DNA of 64,000 nt, taken from NCBI GenBank assembly GCA_035547755.1, contig DASZUG010000014.1:62001-126000 (forward strand), read 5' to 3'. Below are positions 34,995 to 43,215 of this stretch, one piece after another (the first letter of the stretch is position 1; every line of letters starts with the position of its first letter). Under the pieces are notes generated by a model, which saw nothing but the letters and a program-made list of their open reading frames with translations, searched no databases and was not told where the DNA came from. The DNA comes from Mesorhizobium_L sp035547755 (GTDB lineage: Bacteria > Pseudomonadota > Alphaproteobacteria > Rhizobiales > Rhizobiaceae). The translations under genes were made by a program, and so were the position numbers.

Positions 34995-35450
34995 CGCAAA
35001 TTCGGGGCCGCGCCTTTCCTTGGTCGGGCTCAAGGGGGGCGTGAAATCGGGTTGCGCGAGCACAAAATCCGCGAGCGTATATTTATCGAACGTGCCTATG
35101 AAGGCATTGAGGGCTTCGTTCATGACATTGGGCAAGCGGCAGCAATGCGTGATCAGGCATTGATTGCCGCTGGCGAAACATTCGACCAGCGTAAAGTCGG
35201 ATTCCGTTACCCTTAGAACGGCGCCCAGATTGATCTCCTCGGGTTGCTTCGCCAGCGTGAACCCGCCGCTTCGTCCACGCACCGCCCTGATATAGCCGGC
35301 ATGGGCCAGAGCATTGACGACCTTCATCAGATGCGCTCGCGAGATATTGTATGCCTTGGCCGTCTCCTCGATCGTGATGAGCCGATCCCCGGCGGCGGCA
35401 GCATATATCAACACCCGAAGAGCGTAATCCGTGAGCGTTGTCAGTCTCAT
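34980..35450 (-). CDS. nsrR: Rrf2 family regulator, NsrR-like
   Basis: This 156-residue iron-sulfur regulator has an N-terminal winged helix (MRLTTLTDYALRVLIYAA, then ISRAHLMKVVNAL) and a cysteine cluster Cys91, Cys98, Cys103, Cys104 in ECFASGNQC and THCCRL. This matches the NsrR layout (nitric oxide sensing) rather than IscR. The C-terminal part has the TLADFVLAQ sequence typical of NsrR. It is divergent from the nitrate-reductase-like gene, which it may control. The start at 35450 is where family similarity begins. Confidence 0.82.
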   Translation of the reverse strand: MRLTTLTDYALRVLIYAAAAGDRLITIEETAKAYNISRAHLMKVVNALAHAGYIRAVRGRSGGFTLAKQPEEINLGAVLRVTESDFTLVECFASGNQCLITHCCRLPNVMNEALNAFIGTFDKYTLADFVLAQPDFTPPLSPTKERRGPEFALQAT

Positions 35451-35923
35451 ATGCGATCCGATGGAGCATCCTGGAGAAGGCATGCGAACAACCGAAGCTT
35501 TCGGGCGCGACAGACGCCACGGCCAAGCCGACGGTCGTGATATGACGGAATGTAAATGGATGTTTCGCGTTTGTCCAATGAGAGCCGCGGGCCGGCAACT
35601 CGAGGTAGAGGCAAAGGCGGCCAGCCTGCTTTTGCCTCGATCGCGACGCCTTCGGAGGGCGGCTGGCGCCTCGGCATCGTGACGGGGCATCATAGCGGCA
35701 GGTTGAAAAAGGCGACAGGGGATATGGGCCGCTCACGCGGCGACGGGAATTTCCCGTTTCCCGTGACCGACCGGGCCTGGTCGATTTTTCGCGCTCTGCA
35801 ACCGTGAAGGCGCTTTTGAATTGGACTTGGTCAGGACCTCTCCATTGGGCTAGGCTGGCGGTGTCGGCTCCGGCCCTTACCTGTTCCGCAGGCGCGGCTG
35901 GCGGCCGAAGATGGGAGGAAAAG
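35451..35923. other. Divergent intergenic region between the nsrR-like and nitrate-reductase-like genes
   Basis: No credible gene is seen in 473 bases. AACATCCATTTACATTCC read on the minus strand around 35550-35570 loosely resembles an NsrR half-site (AAGATGCATTT). The reductase gene is preceded by GGGAGGAAAAG. An in-frame extension of the reductase to 35804 has no family similarity. Confidence 0.45.
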
Positions 35924-38767
35924 ATGACCAGCACCCGCGACAGCATCGCCGACATCTGGGGGCCGCGCACGCCATCCCTCGGCTCGCACTGGCCGATCCG
36001 CGTGGACCAGAACGTCGCGGAAGAGCCCGACCGCTGGGTGCAGGCCGCCTGCTTTCTCTGCTCGAACGGCTGCGGCGTCGACATCGCCGTCAAGGACGAC
36101 ACGCCCGGCGGCCGCATCGTCGGCGTGCGCGGGCGCGAGGAAGACGTGGTCAATCGTGGCCGGCTCGGCCCCAAGGGGCTCTATAGCTGGGTCGTCAATG
36201 CCAGCCCCGACCGGCTGACCCGTCCGCTCGTCCGCCGCGACGGCCGCCTCGAACCTGCAGGCTGGGACGAGACGATGGACCTCATCGTCAGCCGCATGAG
36301 GGAGGCGAAGGAGAAATACACCGCCGGCGCAATCGGCTTCTATACGTCGGGCCAGCTCTTCGCCGAAGAAAACTACACGCTGAGCGTCATCCGCACCGCC
36401 GGGATCGGCACGCTTCATATCGACGGCAATACGCGGCTCTGCACGGCGACCGCGGGGGCGGCGCTCAAGGAAAGCTTCGGCTCGGACGGGCAGCCCGGCA
36501 CCTATGGGGACGTCGAGGCCACCGACTGTTTCCTGCTTTTCGGCCATGATATGGCGGCGACCGCGACGGTTCTGTGGGCGCGGGTGCTCGATCGCAGGCG
36601 GGCGGACCGGCCCTCGAAAATGATCGTCATCGATCCGCGCCGCACGGCGACGGCGGCGGAGGCCGATCTTCATATCAAGCCCCGGCTCGGCACCAATGTC
36701 GCCGTGCTGAACGGCCTGCTCCGGGAACTGATCGAGCAGGGCCATGCCGACCGCGCCTTCATCGACGCGCACACGCTGGGTTACGAGGAACTTGCCGATA
36801 CCGTTGCGAGCTACACGCCCGAACGTGTCGCGGAAATCGCCCATATCCCCGCCGACCAGATCCGCGAAGCGGCCGCCATGATCGGCGGCTCAAAGATGCT
36901 GCTCTCGACCTGCCTGCAGGGCGTCTACCAGTCCAATCAGGGCACGGCCGCGGCCGTGCAGGTCAACAATGTCAATCTGGTGCTCGGCCGCATCGGCCGC
37001 GCCGGCTGCGGCATATTGCAGATGAACGGCCAGCCCACCGCCGAGAACAGTCGCGAGACCGGCTCGGGCGGCGATCTGTCGGGTTTCCGTAATTTCGACA
37101 ATCCGCGCCATGTCGAGGAGATGGCGAAGCTCTGGAACGTCGATCCGGCAACCTTGCCGAACTGGGGACCGCCGACGCATGCGCTGCAGATCTTCGACTA
37201 TGTCGGCGAAGGTTCGATCCGTGTCCTCTGGATCGTCGGCACCAATCCGGCCGTGTCCATTCCCGACCTCGCCCGGCTGCGCGACGATCTGCGCAAGGAG
37301 GGCGTGTTCGTGATCGTGCAGGACGCCTTCATGACCGAGACGGCGGAATTCGCCGATGTCGTCCTGCCCGCCGCGATCTGGGGCGAGAAGACCGGCTGCT
37401 CGACCAATGTCGACCGCGTCGTCCACCTCAACAACAAGGCCATCGAGCCGCCGGGGGAGGCGCGCTCCGACCTCGATATCTTCCTCGATTTCGCCCGGCG
37501 CATGGATTTCCGCGACAAGGACGGCGGGCCGCTGGTCAAATGGACCGACGCCGAGGGCGCGTTCGATGCGTGGAAAGAGTGCAGCCGGGGCCGCCCGTGC
37601 GACTATTCCGGCCTGACCTATGCGAAACTCACCGGCGGCTCGGGCATTCCCTGGCCGTGTAACGACGAGCATCCGGAGGGGCTGGAGCATTATTATGCCG
37701 ACCTCCGTTTCGCCACCGATCCGGATTATTGCGAGAGCTACGGCCACGATCTGCTGACCGGCGCGGCAATCGCGGAAGAGGACTACCGCGTCAAGGAGCC
37801 GAACGGCCGCGCCTTCCTGCGCGCCGCCGAATATGTTCCGCCGACGGAGGAGCCGGATGCGGACTATCCGTTCTTCCTCTCTACGGGGCGTGTCGTCTAT
37901 CATTTCCATACCCGCACCAAGACGGGGCGCGCGAAGGAACTGCGGGAGGCCGCGCCCGACGCCTTCATCCAGCTGAGCGAGGCGGACGCAAGCCGTCTGG
38001 GCATCGCGGAAGGCGAGATGCTGCGCGTCACCTCGCGCCGCGGCGCGGCGGCGGCGCCGGCGCGAATCGGCGACATCGAGCCGGGCACGCTCTTCATGCC
38101 GTTCCACTACGGCTATTGGGATGATCCCGGTCGGCAGCGCGCCGCCAACGAACTGACGCTCTATGAATGGGATCCGGTCAGCAAGCAGCCGCATTTCAAA
38201 TATGCCGCCGTCAAGCTGGAGAAGGTGAAGGGCCAATCGCTGCCGCAGCCGGAAGAGACGAAACGGGAAAAGACGGCGGCTGACGGGGAAGAGAGATCTG
38301 TCGGCCGTCCCTATCTTGCCGATTACATCGGCCTGCTTCTGGCCAACGAAGATCGGCTGATTGTTTGCTGGGAGAAGCTGCGCAAAGCCCATGCGACAAC
38401 GCCGGATATCGCACCGCAAAGCGCGCTGTTCATGAACTGGTCGAGCGAAAATGTCGCGGCGATCCGACCCTATGTCAAAAAATATGGCGAGCGGCAGGAG
38501 GGCGAGCCGGGGGCGCTCGACAAGGCGCTTTCGATCGGACGGCCGCAGTCGGACTTCGGCGTGATGCGGGACCTGCAGGACCTGTGGCTGATGGTCAACG
38601 AGAGCTTCGTTTCGACGGCGGTCCTCATCCAGGGCGCCCGCGCGCTCGGCGACCGCGATCTGGAGAAGGATCTGCGAAGCGTCGAAAGTCGGAACGAACG
38701 CCAGCGCAGTTGGTTGTTGTCCCGCATCCGGCAGGCCGCGCCGCAGACATTGGCCGTGCCGCCTTGA
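35924..38767 (+). CDS. nasA: Molybdopterin oxidoreductase, assimilatory nitrate-reductase-like, with C-terminal extension
   Basis: This is a 947-residue bis-MGD enzyme. The N-terminal iron-sulfur segment has Cys43, Cys46 and Cys50 (CFLCSNGCG), but the position of the usual fourth cysteine reads NRGRLGPKG (Gly82). A molybdopterin core (TAGAALKESFGSDG, FGHDMAATATVLWAR) and a molydopterin-dinucleotide-binding domain (FLSTGRVVYHFHTRTKTGR) follow. After a charged linker there is a helical extension of about 160 residues (from about 785) that I cannot assign. The partner gene encodes a Rieske-FAD reductase. Nitrate is the best substrate guess. No nitrite reductase or nitrate transporter is adjacent. 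Confidence 0.82.
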   Translation: MTSTRDSIADIWGPRTPSLGSHWPIRVDQNVAEEPDRWVQAACFLCSNGCGVDIAVKDDTPGGRIVGVRGREEDVVNRGRLGPKGLYSWVVNASPDRLTRPLVRRDGRLEPAGWDETMDLIVSRMREAKEKYTAGAIGFYTSGQLFAEENYTLSVIRTAGIGTLHIDGNTRLCTATAGAALKESFGSDGQPGTYGDVEATDCFLLFGHDMAATATVLWARVLDRRRADRPSKMIVIDPRRTATAAEADLHIKPRLGTNVAVLNGLLRELIEQGHADRAFIDAHTLGYEELADTVASYTPERVAEIAHIPADQIREAAAMIGGSKMLLSTCLQGVYQSNQGTAAAVQVNNVNLVLGRIGRAGCGILQMNGQPTAENSRETGSGGDLSGFRNFDNPRHVEEMAKLWNVDPATLPNWGPPTHALQIFDYVGEGSIRVLWIVGTNPAVSIPDLARLRDDLRKEGVFVIVQDAFMTETAEFADVVLPAAIWGEKTGCSTNVDRVVHLNNKAIEPPGEARSDLDIFLDFARRMDFRDKDGGPLVKWTDAEGAFDAWKECSRGRPCDYSGLTYAKLTGGSGIPWPCNDEHPEGLEHYYADLRFATDPDYCESYGHDLLTGAAIAEEDYRVKEPNGRAFLRAAEYVPPTEEPDADYPFFLSTGRVVYHFHTRTKTGRAKELREAAPDAFIQLSEADASRLGIAEGEMLRVTSRRGAAAAPARIGDIEPGTLFMPFHYGYWDDPGRQRAANELTLYEWDPVSKQPHFKYAAVKLEKVKGQSLPQPEETKREKTAADGEERSVGRPYLADYIGLLLANEDRLIVCWEKLRKAHATTPDIAPQSALFMNWSSENVAAIRPYVKKYGERQEGEPGALDKALSIGRPQSDFGVMRDLQDLWLMVNESFVSTAVLIQGARALGDRDLEKDLRSVESRNERQRSWLLSRIRQAAPQTLAVPP

Positions 38768-38810
38768 AAGGGGTGAGCGCCAGGAATCCGCGATCAGGGA
38801 GGAGATTGAA

Positions 38811-40364
38811 ATGGCCGAACAATCATCGCCGACCGGGCCCGATCTTGCCGCAGGCGTGCCGCTTTCCGATCTCGATGCTACCGGCAAGGTGACGGGCCAT
38901 GTCGGCGGCGAGCCCGCGCTTCTTATCCGACAGGCCGGCGAGTTGTTCGCCATCGGCGCCAAATGCACCCATTACGGAGGGCCGCTGGCCGAGGGTCTTG
39001 CGGTAGGGGATACCATCCGCTGTCCCTGGCACCATGCCTGCTTCAGCCTGCGCACGGGCGAAGTGCTTCATCCGCCCGCCCTGGACGGCCTGAAACACTG
39101 GCGCGTCGAACAGCGCGACGGCCGGGTATTCGTGCGCGATCCGCTGCCGGCGGCGGAACCGCCGGCGCTCTCTTCCGCCGGCCTGCCGGAATCGGTGGTC
39201 ATCATCGGCGGCGGCGCGGCGGGAAACGCCGCCGCCATGACCTTGCGGCACCAGGGCTATCGCGGGCCCGTCACTATGCTGAGCGCCGACTCTTCCCGCC
39301 CCTATGACCGGCCGAACCTGTCGAAGGATTATCTCGCTGGCACCGCGAAAGCCGCATGGCTTCCGCTGCGGTCGCAGAAATTCTACGCCAACCGGGACAT
39401 CGATCTCAGATGCGACAGCCGCGTCGTCAGGCTCGATACAGCGACAAGGACCGTCGCCCTCTCCGAAGGCAGCGAGCTAAGTTATGGCGCGCTGCTGCTC
39501 GCCACCGGGTCGGAACCGAACCGGCTGGATATTCCCGGCGCCGATCTGCCGCATGTCCACGTGGTTCGGACCCTTGCCGATTGCGAGGCCTTGATCGCCA
39601 GGCTCGAAACGGCCAGACGCTGCGTGGTGGTCGGCGCGAGCTTCATCGGCATGGAGGTTGCCGCGTCGCTCAGGACGCGCGGCCTGGCAGTCCATGTCGT
39701 GGCTCCGGAGGAACGGCCGATGCAGCGGGTCCTTGGGCCGGAACTGGGCGACATGGTGAAGGCGATTCATGAGCAGCATGGCGTCGTCTTTCATCTCGGA
39801 ACGACGCTGACGCGGATCGAGCCGGATCATGTCGTCCTGGCGACTGGAGAGGAATTGCCAGCCGATCTGGTGGTGGTCGGCATCGGCGTGCGCCCGGAAC
39901 TGGACTTGGCGCAACAGGCCGGCCTCGCGATCGATCGCGGCATAGCGGTCGATGCGTTTTTAAGAACGAGCGACCCCAATATCTACGCCGCCGGCGATAT
40001 AGCACGCTGGCCCGATCAAAGGACAGGAGACCGCATCCGCGTCGAGCACTGGGTGGTGGCGGAGCGCCAGGGCGTCGTGGCTGCACGCAACATGCTCGGG
40101 CAGCGGCAGCCCTTCGACGCGGCGCCGTTCTTCTGGAGCCAGCATTACGACACCAGCATCAACTATGTCGGCCATGCGGAAAAATGGGATCGACTGGAGA
40201 TCGACGGCGATCCTGCCAGGCGGAACTGTACCGCCACCTTCTGGCGGGACGGCAAGCGCCTTGCGGTCGTGACGGTCGGGCGCGATCTCGAAAGCCTTGA
40301 GGCGGAAGCCGCTTTCGAGGGGAAACGCCAGCATAAAACGTCCAGAAGGGTATATCAGAGTTAG
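38811..40364 (+). CDS. Rieske-FAD/NAD(P) fusion reductase
   Basis: The 517-residue protein starts with a Rieske ferredoxin domain (Cys52, His54, Cys71, His74 in CTHYGGPL and CPWHHACF). A full pyridine-nucleotide ferredoxin reductase follows: FAD motif VVIIGGGAAGNAAA (129-142), NAD motif VVVGASFIGMEVAA, FAD contact YAAGDIA and the C-terminal HYDTSINYVGHA. The fold order matches AIF-like proteins with an NirD-type N-terminus. Directly behind the nitrate-reductase-like gene (43 bases), it is probably the electron donor, passing NAD(P)H electrons through FAD and Rieske cluster. GGAGGAGATTGAA precedes the ATG. Confidence 0.88.
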   Translation: MAEQSSPTGPDLAAGVPLSDLDATGKVTGHVGGEPALLIRQAGELFAIGAKCTHYGGPLAEGLAVGDTIRCPWHHACFSLRTGEVLHPPALDGLKHWRVEQRDGRVFVRDPLPAAEPPALSSAGLPESVVIIGGGAAGNAAAMTLRHQGYRGPVTMLSADSSRPYDRPNLSKDYLAGTAKAAWLPLRSQKFYANRDIDLRCDSRVVRLDTATRTVALSEGSELSYGALLLATGSEPNRLDIPGADLPHVHVVRTLADCEALIARLETARRCVVVGASFIGMEVAASLRTRGLAVHVVAPEERPMQRVLGPELGDMVKAIHEQHGVVFHLGTTLTRIEPDHVVLATGEELPADLVVVGIGVRPELDLAQQAGLAIDRGIAVDAFLRTSDPNIYAAGDIARWPDQRTGDRIRVEHWVVAERQGVVAARNMLGQRQPFDAAPFFWSQHYDTSINYVGHAEKWDRLEIDGDPARRNCTATFWRDGKRLAVVTVGRDLESLEAEAAFEGKRQHKTSRRVYQS

Positions 40365-40377
40365 CGAGGAGCACGCG

Positions 40378-40587
40378 ATGGCGAAAAAATTCAAGATCGG
40401 CGATCATGTGGGCTGGAATTCGGAGGCGGGCCGGGTGTCGGGAACGATCATCGCCATCCACACCAGCGATTTTGACTATAAGGGTCACACGCATCGCGCC
40501 TCCGAAGACGATCCCCAATATGAGATCAAGAGCGACAAGACCGATCATATAGCGGCCCATAAGGGCAGCGCGCTCCATCTTCTATGA
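40378..40587 (+). CDS. DUF2945 small protein
   Basis: This 69-residue protein of the DUF2945 (hypervirulence-associated, Tudor-like) family runs MAKKFKIGDHVGWNSEAGRV with later DPQYEIKSDKTDHIAAHKG, both family hallmarks. GAGGAGCACGCG precedes the ATG. It is 13 bases after the reductase gene and 9 before the DUF488 gene, so it may be read from the same transcript. Its function is unknown. Confidence 0.85.
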   Translation: MAKKFKIGDHVGWNSEAGRVSGTIIAIHTSDFDYKGHTHRASEDDPQYEIKSDKTDHIAAHKGSALHLL

Positions 40588-40596
40588 GCGCGGCGC

Positions 40597-41145
40597 GTGA
40601 CGCTGCCCTTCTTCACCATCGGCCATTCCAACCGGAGTTTTGCGGAATTCGCCGCGCTGTTGCGAGAAGCCGGGATCGAATTGGTGGCGGACATAAGGAA
40701 AATGCCGATGTCGCGGGCCAACCCGCAGTTCAACAAGGACAGACTCGCGGAGTCCCTTGTAGGCATCGGCTTAGCCTATGAACACATAGCGGCGCTTGGC
40801 GGCCTGCGCGGAAAGGCGCGCGGCCAGTTGACAGCTGTCAACGGCTTCTGGACGAACCGCAGTTTCCACAATTACGCGGATTACGCGCTCTCGCCGGAAT
40901 TCCGTGCCGGTCTCGAACAACTGATCGGGGAGGGGCGTAAAAAGCGCACCGCGATCATGTGTTCGGAGGCGGTGTGGTGGCGATGCCACCGCCGCATCGT
41001 CGCCGATTATCTGATCGCCGCCGGAGAAACCGTTTTCCATATTCTCGGACGGGAACATATCGAGCCGGCCAGCCTGACGGAGGGCGCGGTTGTCCAGCCG
41101 GACGGGACAGTGTTCTATCCGGCGGCGGACCGGCCGGAGGCGTGA
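40597..41145 (+). CDS. DUF488 family protein
   Basis: This 182-residue protein of the DUF488 family begins MTLPFFTIGHSNRSFAEF, where TIGHSNR is the family signature, and carries the later MCSEAVWWRCHRRIVADYL. The start is a GTG. The family function is unknown. The conserved cysteine and arginine near residue 127-133 suggest a catalytic or metal site. DUF488 and DUF2945 genes being adjacent is common and may reflect stress-related co-expression, which is inference. Confidence 0.86.
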   Translation: MTLPFFTIGHSNRSFAEFAALLREAGIELVADIRKMPMSRANPQFNKDRLAESLVGIGLAYEHIAALGGLRGKARGQLTAVNGFWTNRSFHNYADYALSPEFRAGLEQLIGEGRKKRTAIMCSEAVWWRCHRRIVADYLIAAGETVFHILGREHIEPASLTEGAVVQPDGTVFYPAADRPEA

Positions 41146-41249
41146 TCGCAAGACGGGATTGGCACCTTCCGGGCGTACCTGTAAAACCTGAATGGCGCCG
41201 CGCATCCCGCGAGTCCGTTTCACCTTGTTCGGCAGAATGGTCCATCTGA

Positions 41250-41780
41250 ATGCAACCCGCTCCAAAGCCCCATCCCGGCCCGATCATCGTGATGGGCGTC
41301 AGCGGTTCGGGCAAATCGACGGCGGGCCGTGCGATAGCGGAAAAGCTTGGCGTCCCCTTCCTGGAAGGCGATGCCTTTCATCCCGCCGCGAATGTCGAGA
41401 AGATGCGCCAGGGCATTCCGCTGACGGATGAGGATCGCTGGCCATGGCTCGCCCGTGTCGCGCGTGAATTGAAAGCGGCGGCGCGGGAGAAGGGCGGGGC
41501 GATCGTCTCCTGCTCGGCGCTGAGGCGCATCTATCGCGATCGCCTGCGCGCCGCCGTCGGCCCCGAACTGCGCTTTGTCTTTCTCGACGGCGACAAGGCG
41601 ACGTTGAGTCCGCGGATGCGGCACCGCCAGGGGCATTTCATGCCCGCCTCGCTGTTGGAGAGCCAATTCGCCACGCTTGAGAAGCCGCGCGGAGAAGAAG
41701 ATGTTCTGACCGTCAATGTCGCCGGGCCGATCGAGGACGTCATTGCCGCTGCCATGCAGGCGCTGAGCGAGCGGCGGTGA
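41250..41780 (+). CDS. gntK: Gluconokinase
   Basis: This 176-residue GntK/IdnK-type kinase phosphorylates gluconate to 6-phosphogluconate for the Entner-Doudoroff or pentose phosphate route. The P-loop is MGVSGSGKST, followed by GVPFLEGDAFHP, MRQGIPLTDEDRWPWL and SCSALRRIYRDRLR, all family-specific. Its length is normal. No gluconate transporter or dehydratase lies beside it. A composite repeat follows the stop codon. Confidence 0.93.
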   Translation: MQPAPKPHPGPIIVMGVSGSGKSTAGRAIAEKLGVPFLEGDAFHPAANVEKMRQGIPLTDEDRWPWLARVARELKAAAREKGGAIVSCSALRRIYRDRLRAAVGPELRFVFLDGDKATLSPRMRHRQGHFMPASLLESQFATLEKPRGEEDVLTVNVAGPIEDVIAAAMQALSERR

Positions 41781-41783
41781 GTC

Positions 41784-41881
41784 AGAGCATTTCCGTTTTC
41801 TCCGAATCACGGAAATGCTCTACCTCCTTGGTTTTACGCAATTCCGGACGCAAAACCGCTGCGCACTTTTGCTGGAATTGC
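41784..41881. repeat. Composite rhizobial palindromic repeat after gntK
   Basis: There are two palindromes in tandem. The first has perfect 13-base arms AGAGCATTTCCGT (41784-41796) and its complement at 41809-41821. The second has GCAATTCC (41838-41845) and GGAATTGC (41874-41881) with a GC-rich centre. This composite is of a type scattered between genes in Rhizobiales genomes. The first hairpin could also act as an mRNA 3'-end stabiliser. Confidence 0.75.
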
Positions 41882-41903
41882 TCCAAGATCGGGAAAGAAT
41901 CGC

Positions 41904-42185
41904 ATGAGACGCAGATCGGGAAGAGAGAGGGCGAGGGCCGAACGCGCGGACGCCGAAGCGGATGGAGAAAGCGGGCCGCGCCCCATGATCGAATGGGACG
42001 AATTGTCCCCGGAAGAGCAACTGGCTCTGAAGCGCCTCAATCGCGGCCATGATCCTCAGCTCGATCCGGCGACGGCCGAGCGACTGCTCGAACTCGGCCT
42101 CGCCGCGAGGCGCTCTCAGGGCATCGGGATCAGCCGGGCCGGACGCGAGTTGGTGATCAATGTGCTGCTGAAATCGGAGGCCTGA
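41904..42185 (+). CDS. Small hypothetical protein
   Basis: I do not recognise this 93-residue protein. Its N-terminus is strongly charged (RRRSGRERARAERADAEAD). The second half, EEQLALKRLNRGHDP through ERLLELGLAARRSQGIGIS, looks like a small winged-helix or helix-turn-helix unit. GGGAAAG precedes the ATG. It lies between gntK and the LysR gene, 17 bases from the LysR stop. It might be a DNA-binding accessory protein, but the evidence is only secondary-structure impression. Confidence 0.5.
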   Translation: MRRRSGRERARAERADAEADGESGPRPMIEWDELSPEEQLALKRLNRGHDPQLDPATAERLLELGLAARRSQGIGISRAGRELVINVLLKSEA

Positions 42186-42202
42186 TCGGGAAGCGGGTCC
42201 GC

Positions 42203-43045
42203 TCAGGTCTTAATTCCCTTTGCCAATCCGCTGAGCGCCTGGCGGATATCCTCGCGCTCCTCCCCGTTCTCGGGATAGACGGCATAGACGGGATAGACGA
42301 ATTCCGGCGCTCCATCGACGCGTTCCAGTTCACCAGCTTCGATATGCGGACCGACGACGCTCTGGCGGAAATAGCCCATCCCCCCCGCGCGCAGGATATA
42401 ATTCAGGCCGAGCGGCCCGAGGCTCACCACGAGGCCGGGATCGCCGAATTTCTGCGTGCTCGATCCGTATTGCGCCGCGAATTGCGGCCCCCAATCCACA
42501 TGCACGTAATTGACGGCTTCGACGGTTTCGTTGCCGGCGCTGCGGACCAGGACGAGCTTTTCCTCCTGCAAGAGCCGCATGGTGAGGCCGGGCGCCAGCA
42601 TAGGCGCATAGAGCACCGCTATATCCAGGACGCCCGTGCGCAACTGCTCGAGAAGCTGGTCGGGCAGACCGACCTGGACCCGGATCGCAACCTGGGGCAC
42701 CATTTTTCGCATCCAGACCAGCCAATCGAGCAGGAGCGGATTCCACAGGCTGAGTTCGCCGCCGAGGGCGACCATGCTCGACTTGCCGGCCGGGACGGCA
42801 AGTTGCTGGCGCGCCCGTTCCCAGATATGCACCAGCGACTGGGCGTAACGTTCGAACTCCTTCCCCGCCGCGGTCAGTTGCGCGCCATTGCGATTGCGCA
42901 GGAACAATTGACGGCCGATTTCGTCCTCCAGCGTACGAATGCGTGCGCTGACGGTGGTCGCGGTGACATGGAGGCGGTCGGCGGCATCCTGGAAACTGCC
43001 TGACTGGACGATCTGCAGGAAGGTGCGCGCCCGTTCGATATCCAT
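42203..43045 (-). CDS. LysR family transcriptional regulator
   Basis: This 280-residue regulator has an N-terminal LysR helix-turn-helix (MDIERARTFLQIVQSGSFQDAADRLHV) and a substrate-binding-like C-terminal domain. It is divergent from the MFS transporter gene 170 bases away, so that transporter and the following kinase are the likely targets. The ligand is not known. Confidence 0.9.
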   Translation of the reverse strand: MDIERARTFLQIVQSGSFQDAADRLHVTATTVSARIRTLEDEIGRQLFLRNRNGAQLTAAGKEFERYAQSLVHIWERARQQLAVPAGKSSMVALGGELSLWNPLLLDWLVWMRKMVPQVAIRVQVGLPDQLLEQLRTGVLDIAVLYAPMLAPGLTMRLLQEEKLVLVRSAGNETVEAVNYVHVDWGPQFAAQYGSSTQKFGDPGLVVSLGPLGLNYILRAGGMGYFRQSVVGPHIEAGELERVDGAPEFVYPVYAVYPENGEEREDIRQALSGLAKGIKT

Positions 43046-43215
43046 GGGAATCCGCCGTTCGATGCGATTTTCTTGCAGTCATACAGTATTTAGACAGGTT
43101 TGCGTGTGGTTTTCTTTGCCGTCTGAAACGGATAGGTAAGCCCAGCATTCTCCCATGGGTCGTCAGGCCGGATTCCGTCTCCGTCGGCCCGAACCGAAAT
43201 CCATCCCTATCGATC

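Noticed and set aside
36890..38968. Minus-strand open frame of almost 700 codons opposite the nitrate-reductase-like gene
   Set aside because: It is Arg/Ala-rich, lacks any family pattern and mirrors the codon bias of the true gene.
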